Source: an uncultured Eubacterium sp.
GTDB lineage: Bacteria; Bacillota; Clostridia; Lachnospirales; Lachnospiraceae
Direction of reading: 5' to 3'
Assembly: GCA_905236225.1 (NCBI GenBank)
Contig: CAJOPM010000046.1
Span: 1 to 6,907 of the forward strand
Length of the DNA stretch: 6,907 bases
Part shown: in pieces, positions 1-6,847 of the stretch
How positions within the stretch are numbered: position 1 is the stretch's first letter
Layout of the letters: each line of letters opens with the position of its first letter
Position numbers and translations under genes: made by a program
The notes under the pieces: model-generated
What the model was told of the DNA's origin: nothing
The model's input: only the letters and a program-made list of their open reading frames with translations
Database searches by the model: none

Positions 1-408
1 CCTAAAGAGGCAGCGATAAGAGAAACAAAAGAAGAGCTTCTTATAGCAGATAATCAGGTCGAGATTCTAGGGCCAACTGATGAGTTTAGAACCGGGAAGC
101 TTATAATATATCCTTATGTGGGCGTTATTAAAGATTATAATGATACGTTTAGCAAAGATGAGGTAAGTAGAGTTTTTAAGGTGCCGCTTTCCTTCTTTAT
201 AGACACTGTGCCTGAGGTATATAAGGTTCCATATGAGCCGAAATTTGATGAAAATTTTCCGTTTGATAGAATAGTGGGTGGCAGAGATTACAAATGGCGC
301 AGCGTTGAGAATACCACATTGTTTTATCAATATCAGCAGTTTACTATCTGGGGGATGACGGCGATGATTATGGACTCGTTTTCCAAGATTCTAAGAAAAG
401 AGGTATAG
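1..408 (+). CDS. Nudix hydrolase, CoA pyrophosphatase (NudL-like), 5' end cut by window edge
   Basis: The frame is open from base 1 to a TAG at 406-408, leaving 135 residues; the start lies outside the window. Visible residues 1-15 are most of a Nudix box: R7-E8 followed by E11-E12, the acidic residues that bind Mg2+ in this fold. The glycine expected two places after the EE pair is replaced by leucine (L14). Downstream, a YPYVGVI strand, a DEVSRVFKVPL segment and a C-terminal 'IWGMTAMIMDSFSKIL' helix match the layout of NudL/YeaB-type enzymes, which hydrolyse CoA to phosphopantetheine and 3',5'-ADP. The substrate is inferred from this resemblance; the N-terminal UPF0035-type signature that would confirm it is not in view. 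The next gene starts 1 base after the stop, implying translational coupling. Nudix membership is secure; CoA specificity is likely but unproven. Confidence 0.8.
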   Translation, partial: PKEAAIRETKEELLIADNQVEILGPTDEFRTGKLIIYPYVGVIKDYNDTFSKDEVSRVFKVPLSFFIDTVPEVYKVPYEPKFDENFPFDRIVGGRDYKWRSVENTTLFYQYQQFTIWGMTAMIMDSFSKILRKEV

Positions 409-409
409 G

Positions 410-586
410 ATGCAGATACTGTGCGATGAATGTGCGTACTTTGAATATGATGAAGATGATGAGCAATATTACTGCTCGGTCAACATGGATGAAGATGATT
501 ATGCAAAAGTGCTTGGCGAAAGTTTTAAAGTCTGTCCGTATTTTAGGGATGGGGATGAGTACAAGGTCGTAAGGCATCAGATGTAA
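410..586 (+). CDS. Small acidic four-cysteine protein (DUF6472-like), possible zinc ribbon
   Basis: This 58-residue gene begins with ATG at 410, six bases after an AAAAGAGG ribosome binding site inside the end of the Nudix gene, and ends with TAA at 584-586. Cysteines lie at positions 5, 8, 22 and 42 (a CxxC pair plus two singles), a spacing that could hold one zinc ion. The chain is very rich in Asp and Glu, with a YDEDDEQYYC core, a conserved-looking CPYFR and a DEYKVVRHQM tail. From memory this resembles DUF6472 proteins of Lachnospiraceae, whose function is unknown. Good start signal, coupling to the gene before it and the patterned cysteines argue that it is real despite its size. Zinc binding is inference. 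Confidence 0.78.
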   Translation: MQILCDECAYFEYDEDDEQYYCSVNMDEDDYAKVLGESFKVCPYFRDGDEYKVVRHQM

Positions 587-637
587 GGTGCACAGTTCAA
601 GCAAATTTTAACCGGAATAATACAAAGGGGAGAGAAT

Positions 638-1102
638 ATGATTAAGATTAACGGAGTGAATCATTTTGCAATAAGTGTAGGAGATTTGGAGGAATCGATT
701 GACTGGTACAGGAAAATATTTGGATTTGAAGTATTTGATACTTCCAGCATACCGCAAACCGGAATAAAGGTTGCGCATATGGTAGGCAATGGTTTAATAT
801 TAGAAATATTCTGCCCGCCGGGAGGCTGTAATCTTCCCAAGGAGCGTACCATACCCAATGAAGATTTGCTTACTAACGGCAACAAACATATATCGTTTGG
901 AGTGCCGGATGGCACAAAAGCCCTAGAGCAGTTAAAGGCAGAAGGGGTAGAGATTGTGATGGAGGCAAAGGTCGATAATACCTATGGGATTTTCATACAT
1001 GATAATACCGGAAACCTGATAGAGATATTTGAAGAAAAAGGAATCTGGTGGGATAAAATACAGGATTTTGAACGCAGTGTTCCTGCGCTTATGAGGAAGT
1101 AG
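638..1102 (+). CDS. VOC-family (glyoxalase/bleomycin-resistance fold) metalloprotein
   Basis: A 154-residue protein with an AAAGGGGAGA ribosome binding site five bases before its ATG. It shows the two beta-alpha-beta-beta-beta repeats of the vicinal oxygen chelate fold: NHFAISVGDLEESIDWY opens the first half and KHISFGV the second. The four expected metal ligands are all present, H9, E56, H84 and E129, so it is probably an active divalent-metal enzyme rather than a binding-only homologue. The family includes lactoylglutathione lyase, methylmalonyl-CoA epimerase and ring-cleaving dioxygenases; the sequence alone does not settle which reaction occurs here. The last 20 residues (WWDKIQDFERSVPALMRK region) form an extension after the core fold. 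It precedes ridA by 30 bases, probably in the same transcript. VOC fold high confidence; substrate unknown. Confidence 0.88.
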   Translation: MIKINGVNHFAISVGDLEESIDWYRKIFGFEVFDTSSIPQTGIKVAHMVGNGLILEIFCPPGGCNLPKERTIPNEDLLTNGNKHISFGVPDGTKALEQLKAEGVEIVMEAKVDNTYGIFIHDNTGNLIEIFEEKGIWWDKIQDFERSVPALMRK

Positions 1103-1132
1103 CGCGCAGTATAAGCAATTAGGAGGATAAAA

Positions 1133-1513
1133 ATGAAAGCAGTATATACATCAAACGCACCCGAAGCAATCGGACCATATTCACAGGCAATAATATCAGA
1201 TAAAATGCTATACTCATCAGGTCAGATACCTATTAATCCTGCAACGGGTCAGATAGATAAAGATACAATAGAAGAGCAGACTCATCAGGTTATACATAAT
1301 CTTGAAGCTGTATTAAAAGAAGCCGGAAGCAGTTTGAGAGACGTTGTTAAGACGACATGCTTTATTGCGGATATGAATGATTTTGCAGCATTTAATACAG
1401 TATATTCTCAGTATTTTACCAACAAACCTGCAAGAAGCTGCGTAGAAGTTTCAAAGCTTCCTAAGGGGGCGCTTCTTGAGATAGAGGTTATTGCAAACAT
1501 AGGCAAAGCATAG
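1133..1513 (+). CDS. ridA: RidA family 2-iminobutanoate/2-iminopropanoate deaminase
   Basis: This 126-residue protein has the usual length and motifs of the RidA (YjgF/YER057c/UK114) family, which hydrolyses reactive enamines and imines released by PLP enzymes such as threonine dehydratase, giving 2-oxoacids and ammonia. Visible signatures are GPYSQA (Y16), SSGQIP (28-33), NLEAVLKEAG (56-65), PARSCVEV with R101 and C103, and LLEIEVIA with E116. R101 and E116 correspond to the Arg and Glu that bind and activate the substrate in E. coli RidA/TdcF, so it should be active. It is a cytoplasmic homotrimer in characterised members. An excellent AGGAGG site at 1121-1126 lies six bases before the ATG. 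The stop is 13 bases before the c-di-GMP gene, so the two may be cotranscribed. Confidence 0.95.
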   Translation: MKAVYTSNAPEAIGPYSQAIISDKMLYSSGQIPINPATGQIDKDTIEEQTHQVIHNLEAVLKEAGSSLRDVVKTTCFIADMNDFAAFNTVYSQYFTNKPARSCVEVSKLPKGALLEIEVIANIGKA

Positions 1514-1519
1514 AGGGGA
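1514..1519 (+). promoter_or_regulatory. Ribosome binding site that decides the start of the c-di-GMP gene
   Basis: AGGGGA follows immediately after the ridA stop codon. It lies seven bases before ATG at 1527 but only four before the overlapping in-frame TTG at 1524. The spacing favours ATG 1527 as the start, although one extra N-terminal residue from the TTG cannot be excluded. Confidence 0.7.
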
Positions 1520-1526
1520 TTAATTG

Positions 1527-3953
1527 ATGACAGATATAAACAGTACTCCAAATGATACCGGGGATAATAGTGTCAATTGGGTAATTGTGGTAGATGATGA
1601 TGCTGCCAACTTAAGATTCGCAGGAAGAATCTTAAGTGAGAACGGAATGAGAGTTACGGCTCTTAAGTCCGGAGAAAAATTTTTAGAATATATAAGTAAT
1701 TCGTCGAGAGTGCCGGATATAGTGCTCCTTGATGTTATGATGCCCCAAATGGACGGATTTGAGACTTTAAGAAAACTGCGGGAATTTGAGACAGATAATC
1801 ATCTGTCTCAGATTCCCGTTGTTTTTCTTACGGCCGATAACAATGAGCAATCGGAAGTTAAGGGACTTGAAATGGGCGGAGCTGATTATATAAAAAAGCC
1901 GTTTAGAGCAGATGTATTAATAAGCAGAATTACAAATATCATAAGATACAATAAAAAACTGATTACTGCTGATAATGAGGCTACACACGATGGATTGACA
2001 GGACTTTACAATAAAAAGAGTGCAGCAACTCAGATTGCAAAGATGTGCCAAAAAGAGAAGGGGTATTTATGCATTGCAGACCTTGATAGTTTTAAATTGG
2101 TTAATGATATCTACGGTCACAAGATGGGAGACAAAATGATTCGCCTAACATCAAGGATCATAGAAGAGAATCTGAGTCAAGACAGCCTGTGCGGCAGAAT
2201 CGGTGGGGATGAATTCCTGATTTTTGATAAGAAGATGCAAAAAGAGGCAGACATTAGAGAATTCTCCAATAAAGTTAATAATGAAATAACAATAAGTGTA
2301 AAAGACCTTCTGGGTGATGATGTGCATATACCTTTGGGAATGTCTCTTGGAGCAGTAAGAGTTGATGGAGGCGATTGTGATTTTGACGAGCTGTTTCGTA
2401 TGGCAGATAAGGCTTTATATACTGCAAAGGATTTAAATGAACATGGGTATATAATAGCAGATGTAAGCCGCCTTAGAGGCTCTGATGAGCTTGCTGACAC
2501 TTCCTTGAATCTTAAGTCTATAAGCAGATTGTTAGAAGAGAGAAATTATTCTAAAAATGTAATGTGTATGGGCAGAAAGGCTTTCAGTAACGTATACAGA
2601 TATATGATGAGATATTTTATGCGTTATAACGTCAGTGCATATAAGGTGTTATTTACCATAGAGATAGACGAAACTGTAGATGGCGAGGACAGAGAAAAAA
2701 TAATAGGAGCATTCAGTAAAATAATACAGGTATCTTTGCGCAACTCTGATGTTATGGTTCAGATAGGAGTTAACCAGTTCTTTATGCTGATTCCCGAAAT
2801 TAACAAAGAGCAGGTTAAGGGAGTTTTAGACAGAGTTGACAGCGCATGGAGTAAAAGCAGTTGGTCTGTTAATACTAAGATACATTATGAATATGAGTCT
2901 GTATCGAGTAGGGGAGACGCTGCTTTGACAAATGCTCCGGTTAAGGCTAAGGATAGAATAGTAGTGGTAGATGATGATGCCTTCTATCAAAAAAGTGCAT
3001 CATATATTCTTACCAAAGAAGGAATGGATGTTATATGCTTAAGCTCCGGCCAAGAGCTGCTTGATTTTGTTGAAGAACATGATGCAGATCTTATATTGCT
3101 TGATATTATGATGCCGAATATGAATGGTATGCAGACGCTTGAAAAACTTAATCAGCAAGGCAATCGTATGAAACACATTCCGGTTGTATTTTTAACTGCA
3201 GACAGTGATATTAAGACAGAGGCTATGGGATTTGCAAACGGAGCAATAGATTTTATCAGAAAACCGTTTGCCCCCGAGATTTTAATAGCGAGAGTTAAAT
3301 TGGCAGTTAATCTTATAAGATTGCAAAACTCTCTTAAAGATGAAGTAAGTGAAAGAGTAGAGGAGAACGAAAGATTATCGATGCATATTATACAGGCACT
3401 TGCTGATGCAATCGATGCTAAGGACTTATATACAAGGGGTCATTCAGGAAGGGTCGCTAAATATTCCAGAATGATTGCAAAAAGATTTGGTTATGATGAA
3501 GAGGCACAAAATGGAATATATATGATGGGACTTTTGCATGATGTAGGTAAGATAGGTATATCGGATGCCATCATTAATAAAAATGGGCCTCTAAGCGATG
3601 AGGAATATGAGGTGATTAAGACCCACTCGGAAAAGGGAGCTAAGATATTGGGCAATATTACCGAGATGGAAGGACTGGTTACAGGAGCCAGGTCACATCA
3701 TGAAAGGTATGATGGCAAAGGATATCCCGATGGTTTAGCTGGCGAGCAAATACCGCAGGAAGCAAGAATTATAGCTGTAGCAGATGCATATGATGCTATG
3801 ACCTCACATAGAAGCTACAGAAGCGCGCTGCCACAGGATAAGGTCAGAGAGCAAATAGCTTTGGGCAAAGGGACACAGTTTGATCCTGCATTTGCAGATA
3901 TAATGTTAGAACTGATAGATGAGGACATAGAATATCAGATGAAAGAGTTATGA
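1527..3953 (+). CDS. Bifunctional c-di-GMP enzyme: REC - GGDEF - degenerate GGDEF - REC - HD-GYP
   Basis: An 808-residue soluble protein (numbered from ATG 1527) predicted both to make and to destroy cyclic di-GMP. Receiver 1 (about 18-140) has the acidic pocket D23-D24, phospho-acceptor D69, T102 and K124. The first GGDEF domain (about 153-312) has D185, FKLVND with N193, GHKMGD with D202, and an intact GGDEF at 226-230, so it should be an active diguanylate cyclase; Asp at 202 argues against the cGAMP-making subtype. A second GGDEF-like domain (about 345-445) is degenerate: GVNQF at 414-418 preceded by RNSD at 405-408. After a loose linker, receiver 2 (about 477-600) has D482-D483, D526, T557 and K579. 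A short helical linker leads to a complete HD-GYP phosphodiesterase (about 618-800) with H639, HD 671-672, H700, HH 724-725 and GYP 732-734. No membrane segment or signal peptide is seen. A hybrid kinase follows 16 bases later and is its likely partner. Confidence 0.93.
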   Translation: MTDINSTPNDTGDNSVNWVIVVDDDAANLRFAGRILSENGMRVTALKSGEKFLEYISNSSRVPDIVLLDVMMPQMDGFETLRKLREFETDNHLSQIPVVFLTADNNEQSEVKGLEMGGADYIKKPFRADVLISRITNIIRYNKKLITADNEATHDGLTGLYNKKSAATQIAKMCQKEKGYLCIADLDSFKLVNDIYGHKMGDKMIRLTSRIIEENLSQDSLCGRIGGDEFLIFDKKMQKEADIREFSNKVNNEITISVKDLLGDDVHIPLGMSLGAVRVDGGDCDFDELFRMADKALYTAKDLNEHGYIIADVSRLRGSDELADTSLNLKSISRLLEERNYSKNVMCMGRKAFSNVYRYMMRYFMRYNVSAYKVLFTIEIDETVDGEDREKIIGAFSKIIQVSLRNSDVMVQIGVNQFFMLIPEINKEQVKGVLDRVDSAWSKSSWSVNTKIHYEYESVSSRGDAALTNAPVKAKDRIVVVDDDAFYQKSASYILTKEGMDVICLSSGQELLDFVEEHDADLILLDIMMPNMNGMQTLEKLNQQGNRMKHIPVVFLTADSDIKTEAMGFANGAIDFIRKPFAPEILIARVKLAVNLIRLQNSLKDEVSERVEENERLSMHIIQALADAIDAKDLYTRGHSGRVAKYSRMIAKRFGYDEEAQNGIYMMGLLHDVGKIGISDAIINKNGPLSDEEYEVIKTHSEKGAKILGNITEMEGLVTGARSHHERYDGKGYPDGLAGEQIPQEARIIAVADAYDAMTSHRSYRSALPQDKVREQIALGKGTQFDPAFADIMLELIDEDIEYQMKEL
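2556..2912 (+). other. Degenerate second GGDEF domain with retained RxxD site (within the c-di-GMP gene)
   Basis: Between the active GGDEF domain and the second receiver, the protein has a segment that follows the GGDEF fold order: an opening helix (RKAFSNVYRYMM), a core strand VLFTIEID where active domains have the metal-binding DxD strand, a helix, then LRNSDVMVQIGVNQFFMLIPE. The last stretch lines up with the 'R-x-x-D, five residues, GGDEF' segment of diguanylate cyclases. The signature has become GVNQF, losing both acidic catalytic residues, so no cyclase activity is expected. The RxxD at bases 2739-2750 sits at exactly the inhibitory-site spacing. Domain assignment rests on reading by eye, not on a profile search. 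Confidence 0.65.
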
Positions 3954-3969
3954 ATGCTGGGGTGAGATT

Positions 3970-6822
3970 ATGGATAATGCTAACGATAACAGTATGAAGA
4001 TGATTAATTTCATAAAAAAAGCAATGACAGTGGTATTTTGCGGCCTTTTGATTGCTATTGCGTTTATACTTATCTATTATGCTAATGTAGAACAAAGGAT
4101 CTATCCTAAAGAGAATAATATTACATACATAGGCAGCTGGATTGTTACAACTGATGAGGGTGAAAAGATTCGAGTCGGAAGGAGTTATACTGCCGATAGA
4201 AAATACAATGGGGAGTATAAGATTAGTGCAACGCTTCCTGACAACATAACAGATGACAGTGTGCTTTGCTTTAAAGTAGGCGTAACAGATTTTAGAGTAT
4301 ATATTAACGGTAAGCTTAGATATGATTTTGTAAGCGAAAGGGATGTATTGCTTCCCGGCGGTAACGTATTCGGTTATTATCAGACGGTTGATCTAAACGC
4401 AACTGATAGTAATGCTTCGGTTACTATAGTTAAAAGCGCTGCATCTAATAAACCACAGATAGTAACTGAGACATTTGTTAGTGATATGAGCGGTGTATAT
4501 GATTATCTGTTAAGTAGTTATGGCATCTCATTTATTATGTCGGTGTTCTTAGTGGTAATATCAGGACTTGTACTTTTATTCTCCATAGCTATGGCTCTTT
4601 GGGTTAAGCAAAAGGTTGATTTGATTTATGCGGCGCTTGGAATCTTTATTGTAGGAGGATGGCTTATAACCAATTCTTATTTGTTCCCGTTTGTAACAGG
4701 ATATTATCACGTGAACGGACCGGTCAATTATATGCTGTGTCTTATGATGCCCTTCGGGCTTCTTAAATACCTGGACTCGCTTCAAAACGGCAGGTATCAG
4801 AAGATGACAAGTATTATGCTGCTGGTAGGCGGTGTAAATGCTATCGTATGGACAGTGCTGCATTTTACGGGTGTATTTGCTTTTAGCAAGGCGCTTATAT
4901 ATATCGATTTAATACTGGGAATAATAATAGCAATTGAATTTATAGCGCTCTTTTATGATTTTAAATTCGGAAATATCAGAAAATACAAGTTCTCACTAAT
5001 AGGTCTTATCGGGTTTTTGGTATTTGGAATAATAGAGATAATTTATCTTATGTTTTTCGATTTAAAAAACGATTCAATCCCGATGCTTCTAGGGCTTATT
5101 TGGCTCTTGATATTTGTGACGATACAGCAAATCGGTGATTTTAGAAGAGCTGTTATGGAAAAACAAAATGCCATAGTGCTTTCCGAAACCAAGACAAGAT
5201 TTTTGGCTAATATGTCACATGAAATCAGAACGCCGATAAATTCGATTATTGGAATGAACGAGATGATTCTAAGAGAGAGCAGGGATGATGCCATATCCGA
5301 ATATGCAGCGATAATACAAAACTCCGGTAAAATGCTGCTTAGCCTTGTTAATGATGTTCTTGATTTTTCGAAGATTGAATGCGGCAAATTTGAGATAACG
5401 AATGCTAAATACAAATTTTCCAATCTGCTTATTGATATAATAAGTATCATAGAAGAAAGGGCGACGCAAAAGAACTTAAAGTTTGACGTTACAATTGAGG
5501 TGGCAGTTCCTCAAGGACAGATATCTGATGAGTTTCGGATCAAGCAAATACTTATTAATCTTCTGACTAATGCGGTAAAATATACTTCAAAGGGAAGTGT
5601 TAGCCTTATTATCGGAGGAAAGTACAGAGTATGTGAGGGGGAAGATAATATCTTTGATTTGGAATTTACGGTCAGAGATACCGGTAAAGGTATCAAAGAA
5701 GAAGACATAGAGGGTCTTTTTGATGCGTTTGTAAGAGCAGATATAAAGGGCAATCGAAATATAGAAGGCACAGGTTTAGGTCTTGCAATAGTAAAGAGCA
5801 TAGTAGAATCAATGAATGGAAATATCAGTGTCAAAAGCAGATATGGATACGGTTCTAGTTTTGTTGCTTGGATACCTGTAAAAGTTTTCGATAAAAGCTC
5901 AGCTAAGCTTGAGTTTAATTCTTCGAAAGGAAGGGAACATGATATTTCGGTAGGTGAGTATGGAACGTTTAGCGCACCCGGTGCAAATATTCTTGCAGTA
6001 GACGATAATGCCTCGAATCTTAAAATAGTTAAGCTTTTCTTAAAAGCAGTAGGGATATCACCTGATACGTGTTATAATGGGAATGAAGCAGTCGCGATGT
6101 GCAGACAAAAGCGATATGACGTAATACTTATGGATCATATGATGCCGTATCCTGACGGAGTTGAGACTCTTAAAATTATTAGAGCCGACAAAAAAAACTT
6201 AAATACTGATACACCGACAATTGTTCTTACGGCAAATGCGCTTGCCGGAAGCAAGAAGGAGTATTTAGAAGCCGGATTTGTTGATTATATCAGCAAGCCG
6301 ATTGAGGCAAAGCTGTTTGAGGAAATCATTGTAAAATATATTCCCAAAGATAAGATAGAATCAGCTAGTGAAAGGGGGGCAAAAGTTATGATTGAAGAAG
6401 ATGATGTTATGGAGTTTATGCCTGTAGAAAATGAGCCGGACAGTTCCAAGATGCAAAACGACTATGATGATATGTTAAACGAACTTAAGGAGGGGGCAAT
6501 TTTAGTAGAAGACGGATTGCTTTATTGTGCAGATAATGTGGAATTTTATAAAGAGATGCTAACAGATTATATTGATATGGCAGGCGAGAGAAAAGAAGAG
6601 CTTTCAAGAGCATATGAGAGTATGGATCTTTCGGCATACGGAATAAATGCACATTCTCTTAAGAGCATATCAAAGACAATAGGTGCAAAAGATGTATCTG
6701 AAATGGCATTAAAATTGGAACAGGCGGCAAAAGAGGGGAAGGAGGATGTGTTGCGCGCTAATCATAATGAATTGCTTAGAATATATGATAGTACGCTAAA
6801 GGTTATAAAACGAGCATTGTAA
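3970..6822 (+). CDS. Membrane hybrid histidine kinase: sensor - 7TM - HisKA - HATPase - REC - HPt
   Basis: A 950-residue sensor kinase. Residues about 18-37 form a signal-anchor helix; about 38-180 are outside the cell and beta-rich, with a jelly-roll-like FRVYINGKLRYDF segment (N113-G114). Seven further hydrophobic helices follow (about 186-210, 218-236, 250-268, 280-302, 306-332, 341-362, 369-387), the layout of 7TMR-DISM-type receptors. The cytoplasmic part contains an H-box with H417 in MSHEIRTP, N-box NLLTN ending at N534, G1 box DTGKG 570-574, G2 box GTGLG 600-604, a receiver with D678-D679, phospho-acceptor D722, T754 and K776, and a C-terminal HPt domain with H895 in AHSLKS. All relay residues are intact, so a full His-Asp-His relay is predicted. 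There is no DNA-binding output here. A GGGGTGAG ribosome binding site precedes ATG 3970, 16 bases after the c-di-GMP gene; its two receivers are the obvious candidates for the final phosphate acceptor. The ligand is unknown. Confidence 0.93.
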   Translation: MDNANDNSMKMINFIKKAMTVVFCGLLIAIAFILIYYANVEQRIYPKENNITYIGSWIVTTDEGEKIRVGRSYTADRKYNGEYKISATLPDNITDDSVLCFKVGVTDFRVYINGKLRYDFVSERDVLLPGGNVFGYYQTVDLNATDSNASVTIVKSAASNKPQIVTETFVSDMSGVYDYLLSSYGISFIMSVFLVVISGLVLLFSIAMALWVKQKVDLIYAALGIFIVGGWLITNSYLFPFVTGYYHVNGPVNYMLCLMMPFGLLKYLDSLQNGRYQKMTSIMLLVGGVNAIVWTVLHFTGVFAFSKALIYIDLILGIIIAIEFIALFYDFKFGNIRKYKFSLIGLIGFLVFGIIEIIYLMFFDLKNDSIPMLLGLIWLLIFVTIQQIGDFRRAVMEKQNAIVLSETKTRFLANMSHEIRTPINSIIGMNEMILRESRDDAISEYAAIIQNSGKMLLSLVNDVLDFSKIECGKFEITNAKYKFSNLLIDIISIIEERATQKNLKFDVTIEVAVPQGQISDEFRIKQILINLLTNAVKYTSKGSVSLIIGGKYRVCEGEDNIFDLEFTVRDTGKGIKEEDIEGLFDAFVRADIKGNRNIEGTGLGLAIVKSIVESMNGNISVKSRYGYGSSFVAWIPVKVFDKSSAKLEFNSSKGREHDISVGEYGTFSAPGANILAVDDNASNLKIVKLFLKAVGISPDTCYNGNEAVAMCRQKRYDVILMDHMMPYPDGVETLKIIRADKKNLNTDTPTIVLTANALAGSKKEYLEAGFVDYISKPIEAKLFEEIIVKYIPKDKIESASERGAKVMIEEDDVMEFMPVENEPDSSKMQNDYDDMLNELKEGAILVEDGLLYCADNVEFYKEMLTDYIDMAGERKEELSRAYESMDLSAYGINAHSLKSISKTIGAKDVSEMALKLEQAAKEGKEDVLRANHNELLRIYDSTLKVIKRAL
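6371..6390 (+). promoter_or_regulatory. Possible internal ribosome binding site and start for a free HPt fragment
   Basis: Inside the kinase gene, in the linker between receiver and HPt, AAAGGGGGG (6371-6379) stands eight bases before an in-frame ATG at 6388 (codon 807). Initiation here would give a 144-residue protein holding only the HPt domain with H895. The purine run may simply encode the Lys/Glu/Arg/Gly-rich linker, so this is tentative. Confidence 0.3.
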
Positions 6823-6825
6823 ATT

Positions 6826-6847
6826 CAAGTCTCGCTCGCGAGACTTG
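6826..6847. repeat. Perfect inverted repeat (hairpin) just after the kinase stop codon
   Basis: CAAGTCTCG (6826-6834) and CGAGACTTG (6839-6847) form a perfect 9-bp stem around a CTCG loop, starting three bases after the TAA of the kinase gene. Its position suits transcript termination or 3'-end protection. No run of T follows (the next bases are GCGCGGG), so it is not a classical intrinsic terminator on the + strand. On the - strand it is followed by AATTTACAA, also only weakly T-rich. Confidence 0.8.

Noticed and set aside
596..623. Promoter-like TTCAAG - 16 bases - TAATAC before the VOC gene
   Set aside because: Both boxes are imperfect, and transcription would start inside the ribosome binding site, leaving almost no leader. 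Not reported as a promoter.
587..637. The 51-base gap between the Cys4 gene and the VOC gene as a riboswitch or terminator
   Set aside because: Too short for a riboswitch and no stable stem followed by a T-run is visible; only the ribosome binding site can be supported.
1524..1526. TTG as start of the c-di-GMP gene
   Set aside because: It lies only four bases after the AGGGGA site, while the next codon is ATG at seven bases; ATG 1527 is the better choice.
2925..2960. TTGACA inside the linker of the c-di-GMP gene as an internal promoter
   Set aside because: No acceptable -10 box lies 16-18 bases downstream, and the sequence is coding.
5043..5450. Antisense open frame of 135 codons under the kinase gene
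   Set aside because: It is a shadow of the HisKA region, with no ribosome binding site and no recognisable domain. The other antisense frames (for example 2177-2500 and 5511-5834) were dismissed for the same reasons.
6487..6496. AAGGAGGGGG, a perfect ribosome-binding-like run inside the HPt coding region
   Set aside because: No ATG, GTG or TTG start lies at a workable distance in any frame; it is explained by Leu-Lys-Glu-Gly codons.
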